A stretch of DNA of 51,124 nucleotides, taken from assembly GCA_964473155.1 (NCBI GenBank), contig CAYYNT010000025.1, positions 1 to 51,124 on the forward strand. The letters run 5' to 3'. This DNA comes from JAJFUG01 sp964473155. GTDB taxonomy: Bacteria; Gemmatimonadota; Glassbacteria; GWA2-58-10. Below, one piece after another: positions 1 to 8,487 of this stretch (positions are counted from its first letter, which is position 1; each line of letters begins with the position of its first letter). The notes under the pieces were generated by a model that saw nothing but the letters and a program-made list of their open reading frames with translations, made no database searches and was not told the DNA's origin. Made by a program: the position numbers and the translations under genes.

Positions 1-92
1 TTTGGTCCTTTTCCACAAGCCGGAAAAGGACATGAAAACAATAACCTTTCGATCCTGTGATGCAAGTTCCTAACCGGACAAAACTGCCTCGA

Positions 93-199
93 TCCCCCCT
101 TTCCAAGGGGGGAGGAAAAGCCTGCTACTGCTGTTCATCTGCAATCGCATGGCAGTAGAGAAGTTAGTCTCCCTTGAAAAAGGGGGAAACTGGGGGTTG
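93..199. repeat. MITE-like intergenic inverted repeat
   Basis: Two C-rich/G-rich hairpins face each other. The left arm starts TCCCCCCTT (93) with its complement ending at 113, and continues to CTACTGC at 125-131. The right arm has GCAGTAG at 152-158 and ends in a hairpin (CCCTT/AAGGG, about 171-186) and a GGGGG tract. Read on the minus strand, the right arm has the same order (CCCCC, then TTTTTCAAGGG, then CTACTGC) as the left arm, so the whole block is one long imperfect inverted repeat with a centre near 141. It contains no credible coding sequence. Its form resembles dispersed non-coding intergenic repeats known from several bacterial phyla; copy number in this genome cannot be seen here. 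Confidence 0.55.
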
Positions 200-310
200 T
201 GTTCTTTAAATTATTTTTCAACACGCTTCTAAAGGTTCTATATATCCGCGCTCTGGCAATTCGAGCGGAGTGCAATGCTTTCAAACCCTGCGGTAACGGA
301 GAGAAATGCA

Positions 311-2590
311 ATGAGGAGAATGAGAGAGTCCGTTCTACCGACAATCTGCGCTTTGCTGCTGATGAGTGCTGGGCTTTCGCGGGCCGCCGAGAAAGCGCCA
401 TCCGCGCCCTACCTGAATCCGAAGCTGTCGATCGAGCAGCGCGTGGAGGACCTCCTGGGACGCATGACCCTGGAGGAAAAAATCGGCCAGATGAACCAGT
501 ACCTGGCCTTGCGCTACGCCCGCGCCTCGGAGCCCCAGGATGCCAGCCAGCGTCTCGAGGAACTGATGAAAAAGGGCCTGGTTGGCTCGTTCCTTTTTGT
601 CTCGGACGTGGCGGAGGCCAATGAACTGCAGAAAATCGCCGAGAACTCGCGTCTGGGCATACCGCTGATTTTCGGGATCGATGCTGTGCACGGGATTTGC
701 CCGGTGCGCGGGGCGACCATTTTCCCGGTTCCGGTTGCCATGGGCGGGACTTTCGATCCGGACCTGGTGGAGCGCGCCTCGCGGGTGACCGCGCGCGAGA
801 CCCGCGCCAGCGGGATGCACTGGGCGTTCTACCCCGTGCTGGAGGTGGCGCGCGAACCGCGCTGGGGACGTTCTGCCGAGGTGTTCAGCGAGGACCCGTA
901 TCTTGTAGAGCAGATGGGACTGGCAGTGGTGCGGGGCTTCCAGGGGAAGGACCTTGCCAGTTCCGAAAGCATTATCGCCTGTCTAAAACATTACGTGGCG
1001 CACGGCCAGCCTCTGGGAGGACGCAACACCGCGCCGGTGGATGTTTCGGAACGTTATCTGCGCAGTAATTATCTGCCTCCTTTCGCGGCGGCGGTCAAGG
1101 CCGGGGCCGGGTCGGTCATGGCGGCCTATCACGAGATAAACGGGATCCCCTGCCATGCCAGCGAGTATATACTCAACGACATCCTGCGTGGGGAGTGGGG
1201 GTTTAACGGGTTCGTGGTCAGCGACTGGGGCGGTATCGAACGTCTGGTGAACCCGCACCGCACCGCCGGGGACATGAAAGAGGCGGTGCGCCAGGCGATG
1301 GTCGCCGGGGTGGACATGCACATGCAGGGAGAAGGTTTCACCGAGCCGCTGATCGAGCTGGTGCGCGAGGGTGTGATTCCCGAGGGCCGGGTGGACCAGT
1401 CCGTGCGCCGTATCCTCACGGCCAAAATGCGGCTGGGGCTTTTCGAGAACCGCTACCTGGACCCGGCGAAAAGCGCGAAGGTGATGACTGCGCCGGAGCA
1501 TGTGAAAGTGGCCCTGGAGGCTGCGCGCAAGTCGATAGTTCTGCTGGAGAACAAGGGTGGGATATTGCCTTTGAAGAAAGACCTTAAGCGTGTGATGGTC
1601 AGCGGACCAGGCGCGGATGACAATTCTCTGATGGGCGACTGGACCGCGCCGCAGCCTGCCGGAAACGTTATTACAGTGCTGGAGGGAATCCGGGCCGCGG
1701 TGTCGAAGGGTACGGAAGTCAATTATGCGCCGAGCGGGAAGATATTTGAGATAACCGAAGAGACAATCAGGAAGGCGGTCGAGGCGGCGCGCGCCGCGGA
1801 TGTGGCGGTGCTGGTGGTGGGCGACAACGACACCCGCTACGACAGCGAGGGCGCCTGGGACCGCACGCGCAGGGAGCGCACCGGCGGCGAGGGCGTGGAC
1901 CGCGGCGACTGCCTGGACCTTCTGGGAGGACAGCTCGAACTGGTACAGGCGGTGTATGCCACCGGAACGCCCACCGTGGTCGTGCTGATCAACGGCCGTC
2001 CGCTGGCCGTGTCCTGGGTGGCCGAGAACGTTCAGGCTCTGGTCGAGGCCTGGGAGCCGGGACTGGTGGGCGGTCAGGCCGTGGCCGAGGTGCTGTTCGG
2101 GGATGTCAATCCCAGCGGCAAGCTCTCGACCAGTTTCCCCCGTTCGGCGGGCCAGTTGCCGGTTTACTACAACCATCCCTACTCGGCCGAGGTGGACTAC
2201 AAGTTCGGTCCCTGGAAACCGCTGTATGAGTTCGGCCATGGTCTGAGCTACACCACGTTCGAGTACGGCGCGCCTGTAGTGCCCCAGCGTGTTCTGCCCG
2301 GCCAGGAGATACCGGTTTCGGTGGAGGTGGCCAACACCGGGAAAATGGCGGGAGAGGAGAGCGTGCTGCTGTTCGTGAGCGATGAGGTGGCGAGCGTGGC
2401 CACGCCGGTCAAGGCTCTGAAGGCTTTCCAGCGCATAGCTCTCGCTCCGGGGGAGAAGAAGACCGTTACTTTCAAGTTGAGCTACAGCCAGCTCGCCCTG
2501 TACGACCGCGACATGCGGCATGTGGTGGAGCCGGGCTGGTTCAAGGTGAGTGCGGGCGGGAAGGAAGCGCGGTTCGAGGTGGCGCGGTAG
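311..2590 (+). CDS. Secreted glycoside hydrolase family 3 beta-glucosidase (BglX-like)
   Basis: About 759 residues. It probably hydrolyses beta-glucosides or xylosides released from plant polysaccharides, in the periplasm or outside the cell. A signal peptide follows the start (hydrophobic run then GLSRAAEK). The GH3 (beta/alpha)8 domain contains GFVVSDWGG with the nucleophile Asp at about residue 305. The second alpha/beta domain carries GGEGVDRGD, whose Glu (about 527) sits where GH3 enzymes have the acid/base. A C-terminal fibronectin-III-like domain ends in GWFKVSAGGKEARFEV. I chose the ATG at 311 because GGAGAG lies 7 bases upstream and it gives a standard signal peptide; the ATG at 275, also with a GGAG, would add 12 residues. 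A tail fragment nearly identical to its 3' end lies at 4320. The next gene is also a secreted carbohydrate enzyme on the same strand. Confidence 0.93.
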   Translation: MRRMRESVLPTICALLLMSAGLSRAAEKAPSAPYLNPKLSIEQRVEDLLGRMTLEEKIGQMNQYLALRYARASEPQDASQRLEELMKKGLVGSFLFVSDVAEANELQKIAENSRLGIPLIFGIDAVHGICPVRGATIFPVPVAMGGTFDPDLVERASRVTARETRASGMHWAFYPVLEVAREPRWGRSAEVFSEDPYLVEQMGLAVVRGFQGKDLASSESIIACLKHYVAHGQPLGGRNTAPVDVSERYLRSNYLPPFAAAVKAGAGSVMAAYHEINGIPCHASEYILNDILRGEWGFNGFVVSDWGGIERLVNPHRTAGDMKEAVRQAMVAGVDMHMQGEGFTEPLIELVREGVIPEGRVDQSVRRILTAKMRLGLFENRYLDPAKSAKVMTAPEHVKVALEAARKSIVLLENKGGILPLKKDLKRVMVSGPGADDNSLMGDWTAPQPAGNVITVLEGIRAAVSKGTEVNYAPSGKIFEITEETIRKAVEAARAADVAVLVVGDNDTRYDSEGAWDRTRRERTGGEGVDRGDCLDLLGGQLELVQAVYATGTPTVVVLINGRPLAVSWVAENVQALVEAWEPGLVGGQAVAEVLFGDVNPSGKLSTSFPRSAGQLPVYYNHPYSAEVDYKFGPWKPLYEFGHGLSYTTFEYGAPVVPQRVLPGQEIPVSVEVANTGKMAGEESVLLFVSDEVASVATPVKALKAFQRIALAPGEKKTVTFKLSYSQLALYDRDMRHVVEPGWFKVSAGGKEARFEVAR

Positions 2591-2736
2591 GCTGGAGTCC
2601 CGCGGAAGGGAAGTTCTGTTGCCGTGGGAGCTTCCTTTCCCCGTATGAATTGTCCTCAAAACCATGTCAGGAAAGAATGTGATCCTGGTCCAGGGCGGGG
2701 TTCGGCGCTGTTTTACAATGAAAAGCGGAGTGCTTT

Positions 2737-4269
2737 ATGCCTGCAGGGAATGACGGAATCCTTTGTCACGGTCCTGGCTTATCCGGTCATGGAGTGAAAC
2801 GGTTTCGGCCAGGGATGGCGTTTCTGGCTCTGATCTTTCTGACTGCCAGTCTTTCGGCCGGGCCGATCCAGGTTCACCCAGACAATCCACATTATTTTCT
2901 GTTCAACGGCCAGCCGACAGTCCTTATCACCTCGGCCGAGCATTACGGCGCCGTGGTCAACCGGGCTTTTGATTACGTCTCCTACCTGCAGACCCTTCAG
3001 TCTTACGGGCTGAACTACACCCGTATCTATCCTGGTTTCCTTTTCGAGCCGCAGGACAAGTTCATCAAGGGCAACACGCTGGGGGCGCCGCCGGAGAGCC
3101 TGATTCTGCCCTGGGCCCGCAGCGGCATGCCAGGCTATGCGCAGGGCGGGAATCTGTTCGACCTGGACCGCTGGGACCCGGCCTTTTTCGAGCGCCTGCG
3201 GGATTTCACGGCCCAGGCCGCGGCGCGGGGGATCGTGGTGGAGATATGCTTTTTCAATTGCCAGTACAAGGACACCTGGCCGCTTTCGCCCCTATACAAG
3301 GCCAACAACATCCAGCGCGAGGGCGACTGCGGGTTCAATGATGCCCAGACCATGCTGCATCCTGACCTTCTGCGCCGAGAAGAGGATTACGTGGTAAAGA
3401 TCGTCCGGGAGGTCAACGAGTTCGACAACGTGGTCCTGGAAATCTGCGACGAGCCGATCCTTAACGGTACTCCACCCGAGCTGGCCGGCCCATGGCTCAG
3501 GCATTTCGCCCGTCTGATCCACGAAACCGAAAGCAGCCTGCCCAAGAAACACCTGGTGGCCCAGCAGATGGAAGGTCCTCTGGATGGGCCTTGCGATCTG
3601 ACCGGCGATCCTGACATTTCGCTGATCGTGGCCCAGTATGTCTGGAATGCCATGGCCGAACAGATGGGGGGCATGCGGGCGCTGGAACTGGAGTATGGAA
3701 AGCTGAAGCCGATCGAACTGAACGAAACAGATTATTACCCCATCTGGTATGAGGGTGACAAAGTCGCCGATTCACGTGTCGAGGCCTGGGACTTCATTGT
3801 CGGCGGAGGCGCAGGATTCAACCAGCTCAACGGCTTGTACACGGTGGCCGATCCGGCGGGCAGGACAACGGAGAACGAGAATATCTGCGTGGCGCTCAGG
3901 AGCCTGAAGGAGTTCATTTACAGTTTCGATTTCATCCGGATGAGCCGGGATACAGTGACCTTGTCCGGCGCGGTTCCGGCTGGGGTGTTTATCCACGGAA
4001 TCAGCGAGCCGGGCCGCCAGTACGCTTTCTACCTTCACCACAGCCAGTGCGATAACTGCTCCTCGTACACGGTCACTCCCGGCGACTACATTGAAAAGCT
4101 GCGCATGGACCTGCCCGCTGGCGGATACAGGGCCGACTGGATCGATCCGGCTACCGGGACTGTCCTGAACAGTGAAAGGTTCGAACATAGTGGCGGGATG
4201 CGGGAACTGGTGACCCCCTCTCACAGGGTGGACATTGCGCTGCGGCTTAAACTTGATTCGAAGCCTTGA
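2737..4269 (+). CDS. Secreted glycoside-hydrolase-like TIM-barrel protein (cellulase/DUF4038-like)
   Basis: 510 residues with a long N-terminus and then a hydrophobic export segment (MAFLALIFLTASLSAGP, from about residue 27). The body has the layout of GH5/DUF4038-type barrels: an N-terminal strand with HPDNPHYFLFNGQPTVL, YTRIYP, and LEICDEP, whose Glu (about residue 239) is placed like the acid/base of clan-A 'NEP' enzymes. Later conserved-looking segments are PIELNETDYYP and GGGAGFNQLNG. A C-terminal beta region (ADWIDPATGTV) looks like the putative collagen-binding domain found with this family. The start at 2737 has GGAG 6 bases upstream; the internal ATG at 2815 has no usable spacing. 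The substrate is not predictable. It lies 146 bp behind the GH3 gene and may be cotranscribed. Confidence 0.75.
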   Translation: MPAGNDGILCHGPGLSGHGVKRFRPGMAFLALIFLTASLSAGPIQVHPDNPHYFLFNGQPTVLITSAEHYGAVVNRAFDYVSYLQTLQSYGLNYTRIYPGFLFEPQDKFIKGNTLGAPPESLILPWARSGMPGYAQGGNLFDLDRWDPAFFERLRDFTAQAAARGIVVEICFFNCQYKDTWPLSPLYKANNIQREGDCGFNDAQTMLHPDLLRREEDYVVKIVREVNEFDNVVLEICDEPILNGTPPELAGPWLRHFARLIHETESSLPKKHLVAQQMEGPLDGPCDLTGDPDISLIVAQYVWNAMAEQMGGMRALELEYGKLKPIELNETDYYPIWYEGDKVADSRVEAWDFIVGGGAGFNQLNGLYTVADPAGRTTENENICVALRSLKEFIYSFDFIRMSRDTVTLSGAVPAGVFIHGISEPGRQYAFYLHHSQCDNCSSYTVTPGDYIEKLRMDLPAGGYRADWIDPATGTVLNSERFEHSGGMRELVTPSHRVDIALRLKLDSKP

Positions 4270-4319
4270 TCAGTTTCGGGGCCTGTGTTTCAACCATATC
4301 TTCCTGTTCGAGACATTTT

Positions 4320-4366
4320 GTGGAGCAGGGCTGGTTCAAGGTTGGCGTGGGCGGGAAGGAAGCGCA
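4320..4366 (+). pseudogene. Remnant of a second GH3 C-terminus
   Basis: These 47 bases match 2525-2571, the tail of the GH3 gene, with about 5 mismatches, and translate as VEQGWFKVGVGGKEA against VEPGWFKVSAGGKEA. No open reading frame of useful length precedes it, because the neighbouring GH-like gene stops at 4269. It looks like the last trace of a GH3 paralogue that was deleted or replaced. Its right end runs into the terminator hairpin at 4362. Confidence 0.7.
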
Positions 4367-4406
4367 AAGCCTCGCGAGAAAAATCCGGCGGGGCTTTGCG
4401 CTTTTT
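4362..4406 (+). terminator. Rho-independent terminator
   Basis: A perfect 10 bp stem, GCGCAAAGCC (4362-4371) with GGCTTTGCGC (4392-4401), is followed by TTTTT. It works on the plus strand only, since the minus side has no T run. It would end the GH3/GH-like transcript and protect the convergent S9 peptidase gene. It may originally have belonged to the GH3 remnant that abuts it. Confidence 0.88.
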
Positions 4407-4418
4407 GTTGTTCCCTGT

Positions 4419-6482
4419 TTACCGGGCCGGAATGTGGCTGCGGAACCAATCCACGTTCCTTATCGCCGCGTCAAGGATATGTTTCGGCTCCTGAAGTCCA
4501 TGGCCTTCCCTGGGATAGGCCACCATCCGGACTTCGACTCCCTGCCGTTTCAGCGCGGTGTACAATTCCATACCCTGGGAAAAAGGCACACGCACATCGT
4601 TCTCGCCCTGCTGAATCAGTGACGGGGTGGTGACCCCCTTGACTTTGAACATGGGGGAGTGCTCCCGGTAGGCCTCGGGCATATCCCAGAATTCGCCGCC
4701 GAAATAACCGGGGATGAAACTCCGGATATCGGTCGTTCCGGTAAAGCTGATCAGGTTTGTCACCGGCGCGCCGATAGATGCGGCTTTGAACCGGGTGGTC
4801 TGGGTGATGATCCAGGAGGTCATGAAGCCCCCGTAGCTCCAGCCCATAACTCCCAGGCGCTCAGGGTCGGCCAGACCGCTCCCGATGAAGTGTTCTATTC
4901 CTGAGATCAGGTCCTGGTAGTCCTTACCGCCCCAGTCGTTAAAATTGGCTCTTCGGAATTCCCTTCCGTAACCGGAGGAGCCCCGGATGTTGCAGCGCAG
5001 CACGGCATAGCCCCCGGAGGCGAAAACCGCGATCGGATAGGGTCCCGGACTGCCGATAAAGCTCCGGGTGAAAACACCCATCGGCCCGCCGTGGATTATC
5101 AGCAGAAGCGGGTATTTCATGCCCTTTTCATAGCCCACGGGGTAAGTCAGCAGACCCTCGATCTCCAGGCCATCCACGGTTTTCCAGCGCACGGTCTCTG
5201 TCTTGCCCAGCGGATGTTTCGGCAGGCCGGAATTCAGATCGCTCACTTTCATGGGCTTGAAAGCGCCGCACGCGGAGACGAACACCTCCTCGGGTGAATC
5301 GGAGTCTTGCAGGGTGAAACCGAAATACTCCCGGGAGTTGTTCAGGCTGACGTTGCCCATGAGTTGTTCGCCCCTGGTGATTACTATCACCGCTCCGCCG
5401 TCCACCGGTATCCGAAAAAGACAGCTTGCCGTGCCCTGTATTTCTGTCGCAAACAGGCTCCTGCTGTCCGCGGCCCAGCCGGTAAGAATGGAGTTCCGGT
5501 CGGCAGTCTGCGCCAGGGGCCTCGGTTTGCCTCCTGTGGCATCCACAACCTTGATATCTCTGGTGAAATCCCAGCTCGGCGGGTTTTCGCTGCAAAGGTA
5601 AGCCACCAGCCTGCCATCCGGAGAGTACAGAGGCGAATATTCCGCAGCGGCCGAGTTTACAAGCGGTGTAATCGCGCCTGTTTCGACATCGGCCTGGGAA
5701 ATATCTGCAAGCGTCCATGAGTCGGCGCTTGTGCCAGAAGTGTGCGTGAATACTATTTTTCTGCCGTCCGGCGACCAGTCGAAGCCACCGGCGTATTGAA
5801 CGTTCAGAGTGAAATCACCGCCGGTGAGCCGCCGCATTTCCGGCATCTTCCCCTCCGCGCGTCTGGCCGGAACGATCCACAGATGGCTCATTTTCGAATC
5901 GCCGTCCACGATTCTGGCGTCATCCTTGCCCCTGGCGGCTTTTTCTTCCTTCTCGTCAGGCGGATCCTGCATCACGAAAGCAATCCGGCTGCCATCCGGC
6001 GACCATTTGAAAACGCCGACTCCGGTTTTAACATCGGTGAGCTGACAGGCCTCTCCGCCATCGGCGCGGGCAAGCCAGATGTTGCTCTTGCCCGAACGTT
6101 CGGAGATAAAGGCCAGCCAGGCACCATCCGGGGACCATTGCGGGCTGGAGGATGATTTTACGCCATGAGTGAACTGATAGTATCCTGAGCCATCTGTCTT
6201 TCCCACGTAAATCTGTGTCAGATATTGGCTTTCCTCCTCGGTCATCACCGGAAGAGCGGCAGCGAAGGCCACCCTTTTCCCATCCGGCGACACCTGCACG
6301 CTGCTTATCCGGCTGACTTGCATCGTTTCTTCGCAGGTCCAGCCGCTGCTGTCAGCGTTGTTTTCCTTGGCTGTCACATGGCCCAGGCCTGAGAAGAGAC
6401 ACAATCCCAGGATCAGCGCCGCCCGGATACCGGGGATGGTGTTGGCTGTCTTACGTTTCTCCAATGGTCCAGGTCTGTCCAT
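4419..6482 (-). CDS. Exported S9 family prolyl-oligopeptidase-type peptidase
   Basis: 687 residues. It should cleave peptides as a serine exo- or oligopeptidase in the periplasm. An N-terminal export segment (RAALILGLCLFSGLGHVTA) is followed by an N-terminal beta-propeller with repeated SPDG...VAF PD40-type units (about residues 55-390). A C-terminal alpha/beta-hydrolase domain carries GWSYGGFM with Ser549, GENDVRVP with Asp629 and EGHGL with His661, a complete catalytic triad in the expected order. The length is normal for acylaminoacyl/dipeptidyl peptidases of this family. It is convergent with the GH genes and appears to be a single-gene unit. Confidence 0.93.
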   Translation of the reverse strand: MDRPGPLEKRKTANTIPGIRAALILGLCLFSGLGHVTAKENNADSSGWTCEETMQVSRISSVQVSPDGKRVAFAAALPVMTEEESQYLTQIYVGKTDGSGYYQFTHGVKSSSSPQWSPDGAWLAFISERSGKSNIWLARADGGEACQLTDVKTGVGVFKWSPDGSRIAFVMQDPPDEKEEKAARGKDDARIVDGDSKMSHLWIVPARRAEGKMPEMRRLTGGDFTLNVQYAGGFDWSPDGRKIVFTHTSGTSADSWTLADISQADVETGAITPLVNSAAAEYSPLYSPDGRLVAYLCSENPPSWDFTRDIKVVDATGGKPRPLAQTADRNSILTGWAADSRSLFATEIQGTASCLFRIPVDGGAVIVITRGEQLMGNVSLNNSREYFGFTLQDSDSPEEVFVSACGAFKPMKVSDLNSGLPKHPLGKTETVRWKTVDGLEIEGLLTYPVGYEKGMKYPLLLIIHGGPMGVFTRSFIGSPGPYPIAVFASGGYAVLRCNIRGSSGYGREFRRANFNDWGGKDYQDLISGIEHFIGSGLADPERLGVMGWSYGGFMTSWIITQTTRFKAASIGAPVTNLISFTGTTDIRSFIPGYFGGEFWDMPEAYREHSPMFKVKGVTTPSLIQQGENDVRVPFSQGMELYTALKRQGVEVRMVAYPREGHGLQEPKHILDAAIRNVDWFRSHIPAR

Positions 6483-6616
6483 TACCGCCCCCCTGTGGAT
6501 TTTTGAGAAGCCAGATATTTTTCATCCCGGTTGATCGAAACTACATCTGAAATTGAGGGAAATCAAAAAATACTTTGTGGATTCAAGATTGAAAACACTC
6601 AAACCGGCCTGCAAAC

Positions 6617-6651
6617 AAAAAAAGGGTTTGGCCTGTCCGGCGCAAACCCTT
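6617..6651 (-). terminator. Terminator of the tRNA-Arg transcript
   Basis: Read on the minus strand, AAGGGTTTG (6651-6643) pairs perfectly with CAAACCCTT (6630-6622) and runs into a T tract (6623-6617). It starts about 9 bases beyond the tRNA 3' end. Confidence 0.88.
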
Positions 6652-6659
6652 GCTATTTA

Positions 6660-6736
6660 TGGTGCCCCTAGGGTGACTCGAACACCCGGCACGCGGTTTA
6701 GGAAACCGCTGCTCTATCCGCCTGAGCTATAGGGGC
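6660..6736 (-). tRNA. tRNA-Arg (anticodon CCT)
   Basis: On the minus strand the acceptor stem GCCCCTA pairs with TAGGGGC, followed by discriminator A and an encoded CCA (ending at 6660). The D arm is AGCTCAGGCGGATAGAGC-like. The anticodon stem-loop is GCGGT-TTCCTAA-ACCGC, with anticodon CCT reading AGG. The T arm contains GTTCGAGTC. Length is 77 with CCA. A terminator follows directly, and an integrase fragment lies on its 5' side. Confidence 0.95.
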
Positions 6737-6873
6737 AGGCTTTGTAAATCAATCAGTTACGAGTTTTGTCTGGTGTTTCTAAATCCTTTTGGCATCAATA
6801 TGGGATTCATTCCTTGTACAGTCGGCAGTTATCTCATCTCATTGTTATAAACATTAATTATAATAGACTTCAG

Positions 6874-7410
6874 TCATTTGGCGCAAGATTCAAGCAGTCT
6901 GTTGGCCTCCTCCGGGCTTAAGTACCTCAGCCTGCCGGGCGGCTCCTTGAGCAGCTTGACCGCCTGGACCGGGTTGGAAGTGGCAAAACTCCACTCCACC
7001 GCCTTGGTGTACATGTGTTTGAGGCAGGCCACCTCCCGGTTGACCGTGGCCGGGGCCACATCTTCCAGGCGCTTGGCCTTGTACTCGTCCACCATCCGGG
7101 GAGTGATCTCGAACAGGTACTTGCCCTCGAAAGCGGCTTTCAGGTGCTTCACGCTCACCCTATCCCGGCGCTGATAGGTGGACTGGGCCTTGCTCGCCTT
7201 GCAGAAATCCAGGTAGCGCTGGGCGAACTCGCCGAACGTGATTTTTTTCTGCTCGTGGACACCCAGGTACTCGCCCTTGGCCAGCTTGACCTGCACGTCC
7301 TTGAGCACCTGTTCGGCTAACTTCTTCGAAGGGCCGATTTTTCTGCGTTTACGCCGCCCCCGGAAGTAGTAGTCGATGTACCAGTATTTGCCTTTCTGAT
7401 AGACACCCAC
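6874..7410 (-). pseudogene. Truncated tyrosine recombinase (integrase), catalytic domain missing
   Basis: 178 residues. The N-terminus (MGVYQKGKYWYIDYYFRGRR) is an arm-type DNA-binding domain, and residues about 60-155 form the SAM-like core-binding domain (FAQRYLDFCKASKAQSTYQR... NREVACLKHMYTKAVEW). The frame stops at LSPEEANRLLESCAK, just where the catalytic domain with its R-H-R-Y residues should begin. The 130 bases beyond the stop show no trace of that domain. It is therefore probably inactive in recombination, though it could still bind DNA. It lies 138 bp from the 5' end of tRNA-Arg, at the edge of the SIR2/AbiE island. Confidence 0.85.
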
Positions 7411-7466
7411 GGCATGTTACTCCTTGCTAATTCCTGATATCCTGCACTGTATGGCTCAATGTAACT

Positions 7467-8438
7467 CTATGATGCGAAACAAGTAAAGCCCTTTTTTACC
7501 CAGTCCTCAAATTTTAGCGATACCTCTTTTACTCGAAGGCGAGGATAACGGATTCGTAATCTAACTGCAATGTCTTCGGCATCAGGCGCTACAATCCAAA
7601 GTTGAGTGTTTCTGGTTACGATAGTTTTTAATAGCGGATCGAAAGAGCAGGAATCGCATTCAGCAAACCGATAACCGATTGAATATACTTGCGTTGCCTG
7701 CTCAAGGAGCTTACACGCTCGATTAAAAAGTAGTCGAACGTCTTTCTCTTGCAGTGCCTCTCTTTTATCGGGGATTGGTGGAATAATCCGATCCTCAGGA
7801 TACTGGTATTCAGTACCATGCAATTTTCTCTCGTAGCGTGGAAAGCATTTGCCAAGCCTCTCAGGATCGAAGTGGAAAAATGGCTCAATTTCTTTCATCA
7901 TAGCAATGTCATTTGGATCACTTCGTTCAAATGCTATATCTATCTTGTAATAAAGCATCGTTTTATGGAGATGAATCACTAGTACTTTAGATTTAGGCAT
8001 ACTATCCATTTCTTGCATGTTACCTATTTCTACAGGTAACCCAAATCCATCTATTGGATTCCACAAACCTCTGTTAAGTAATACTTGTTCGAGAAGGGAA
8101 TCATAGTTGAATGAAATGAAACTGGCCCCAGGAAAATGCTCTATTAATTTACCATAGCATGAATTGGGGTCTCTGGCTTCTTCCTGCCCAAGAAAGTAAT
8201 CTGCTGCTTGGATTAACTTTATAAGTTTATTCAAAGGTTCTCTATTTCTTTTTTGCAAGGCAATATCGAAAGCGCATTCAACTCCGGCCATTGGATCCCA
8301 GGACAAACCAAAGCACTCATTCCCAAGATCGTTAGCAAGAGGGTAGCTCTTTGCAAGTTGCTTGTCGAATATTTTTTCATATTTAGAATTTGCGGCCAGT
8401 GAAAAGCCAGCGCCAACAATGAAAACCGGGGTACCCAT
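7467..8438 (-). CDS. SIR2-like domain protein, putative defence NADase
   Basis: 323 residues. The SIR2-like Rossmann signatures are present: VFIVGAGFSLA at residues 5-15 (NAD-binding GAGxS), YPLANDLG (32-39), SFNYDSLLE with Asn111 and Asp113 (the TxNYD motif), HLHK (156-159) and a late GYRFAECDSCSFDPLL (the GYSxxDxDP-type motif). In SIR2-like defence proteins this domain consumes NAD+ when infection is sensed. There is no obvious sensor domain and no TPR or HerA partner next door. Its base composition is clearly AT-richer than the flanking genes, a sign of separate transfer. The start at 8438 has only a weak GGGA upstream. It follows the AbiEi-like gene by 49 bp in the same direction, so the two probably share the 9096-9125 promoter. 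Confidence 0.75.
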   Translation of the reverse strand: MGTPVFIVGAGFSLAANSKYEKIFDKQLAKSYPLANDLGNECFGLSWDPMAGVECAFDIALQKRNREPLNKLIKLIQAADYFLGQEEARDPNSCYGKLIEHFPGASFISFNYDSLLEQVLLNRGLWNPIDGFGLPVEIGNMQEMDSMPKSKVLVIHLHKTMLYYKIDIAFERSDPNDIAMMKEIEPFFHFDPERLGKCFPRYERKLHGTEYQYPEDRIIPPIPDKREALQEKDVRLLFNRACKLLEQATQVYSIGYRFAECDSCSFDPLLKTIVTRNTQLWIVAPDAEDIAVRLRIRYPRLRVKEVSLKFEDWVKKGFTCFAS

Positions 8439-8487
8439 TATTATTTCCCAAGGTGCTGAGAGAATGTTTTATGCGCTGTCGCTTGAC

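Noticed and set aside
2604..2640. Hairpin after the GH3 stop
   Set aside because: The stem GGAAGGGAAG/CTTCCTTTCC has one mismatch and a long loop, with CCCCG and not a T run after it, so I do not call it a terminator.
983..2665. Long minus-strand open frame across the GH3 gene
   Set aside because: It mirrors the high-GC codon pattern of the plus-strand GH3 gene, which has clear motifs. The frame has low-complexity His/Arg/Leu content and no recognisable domain.
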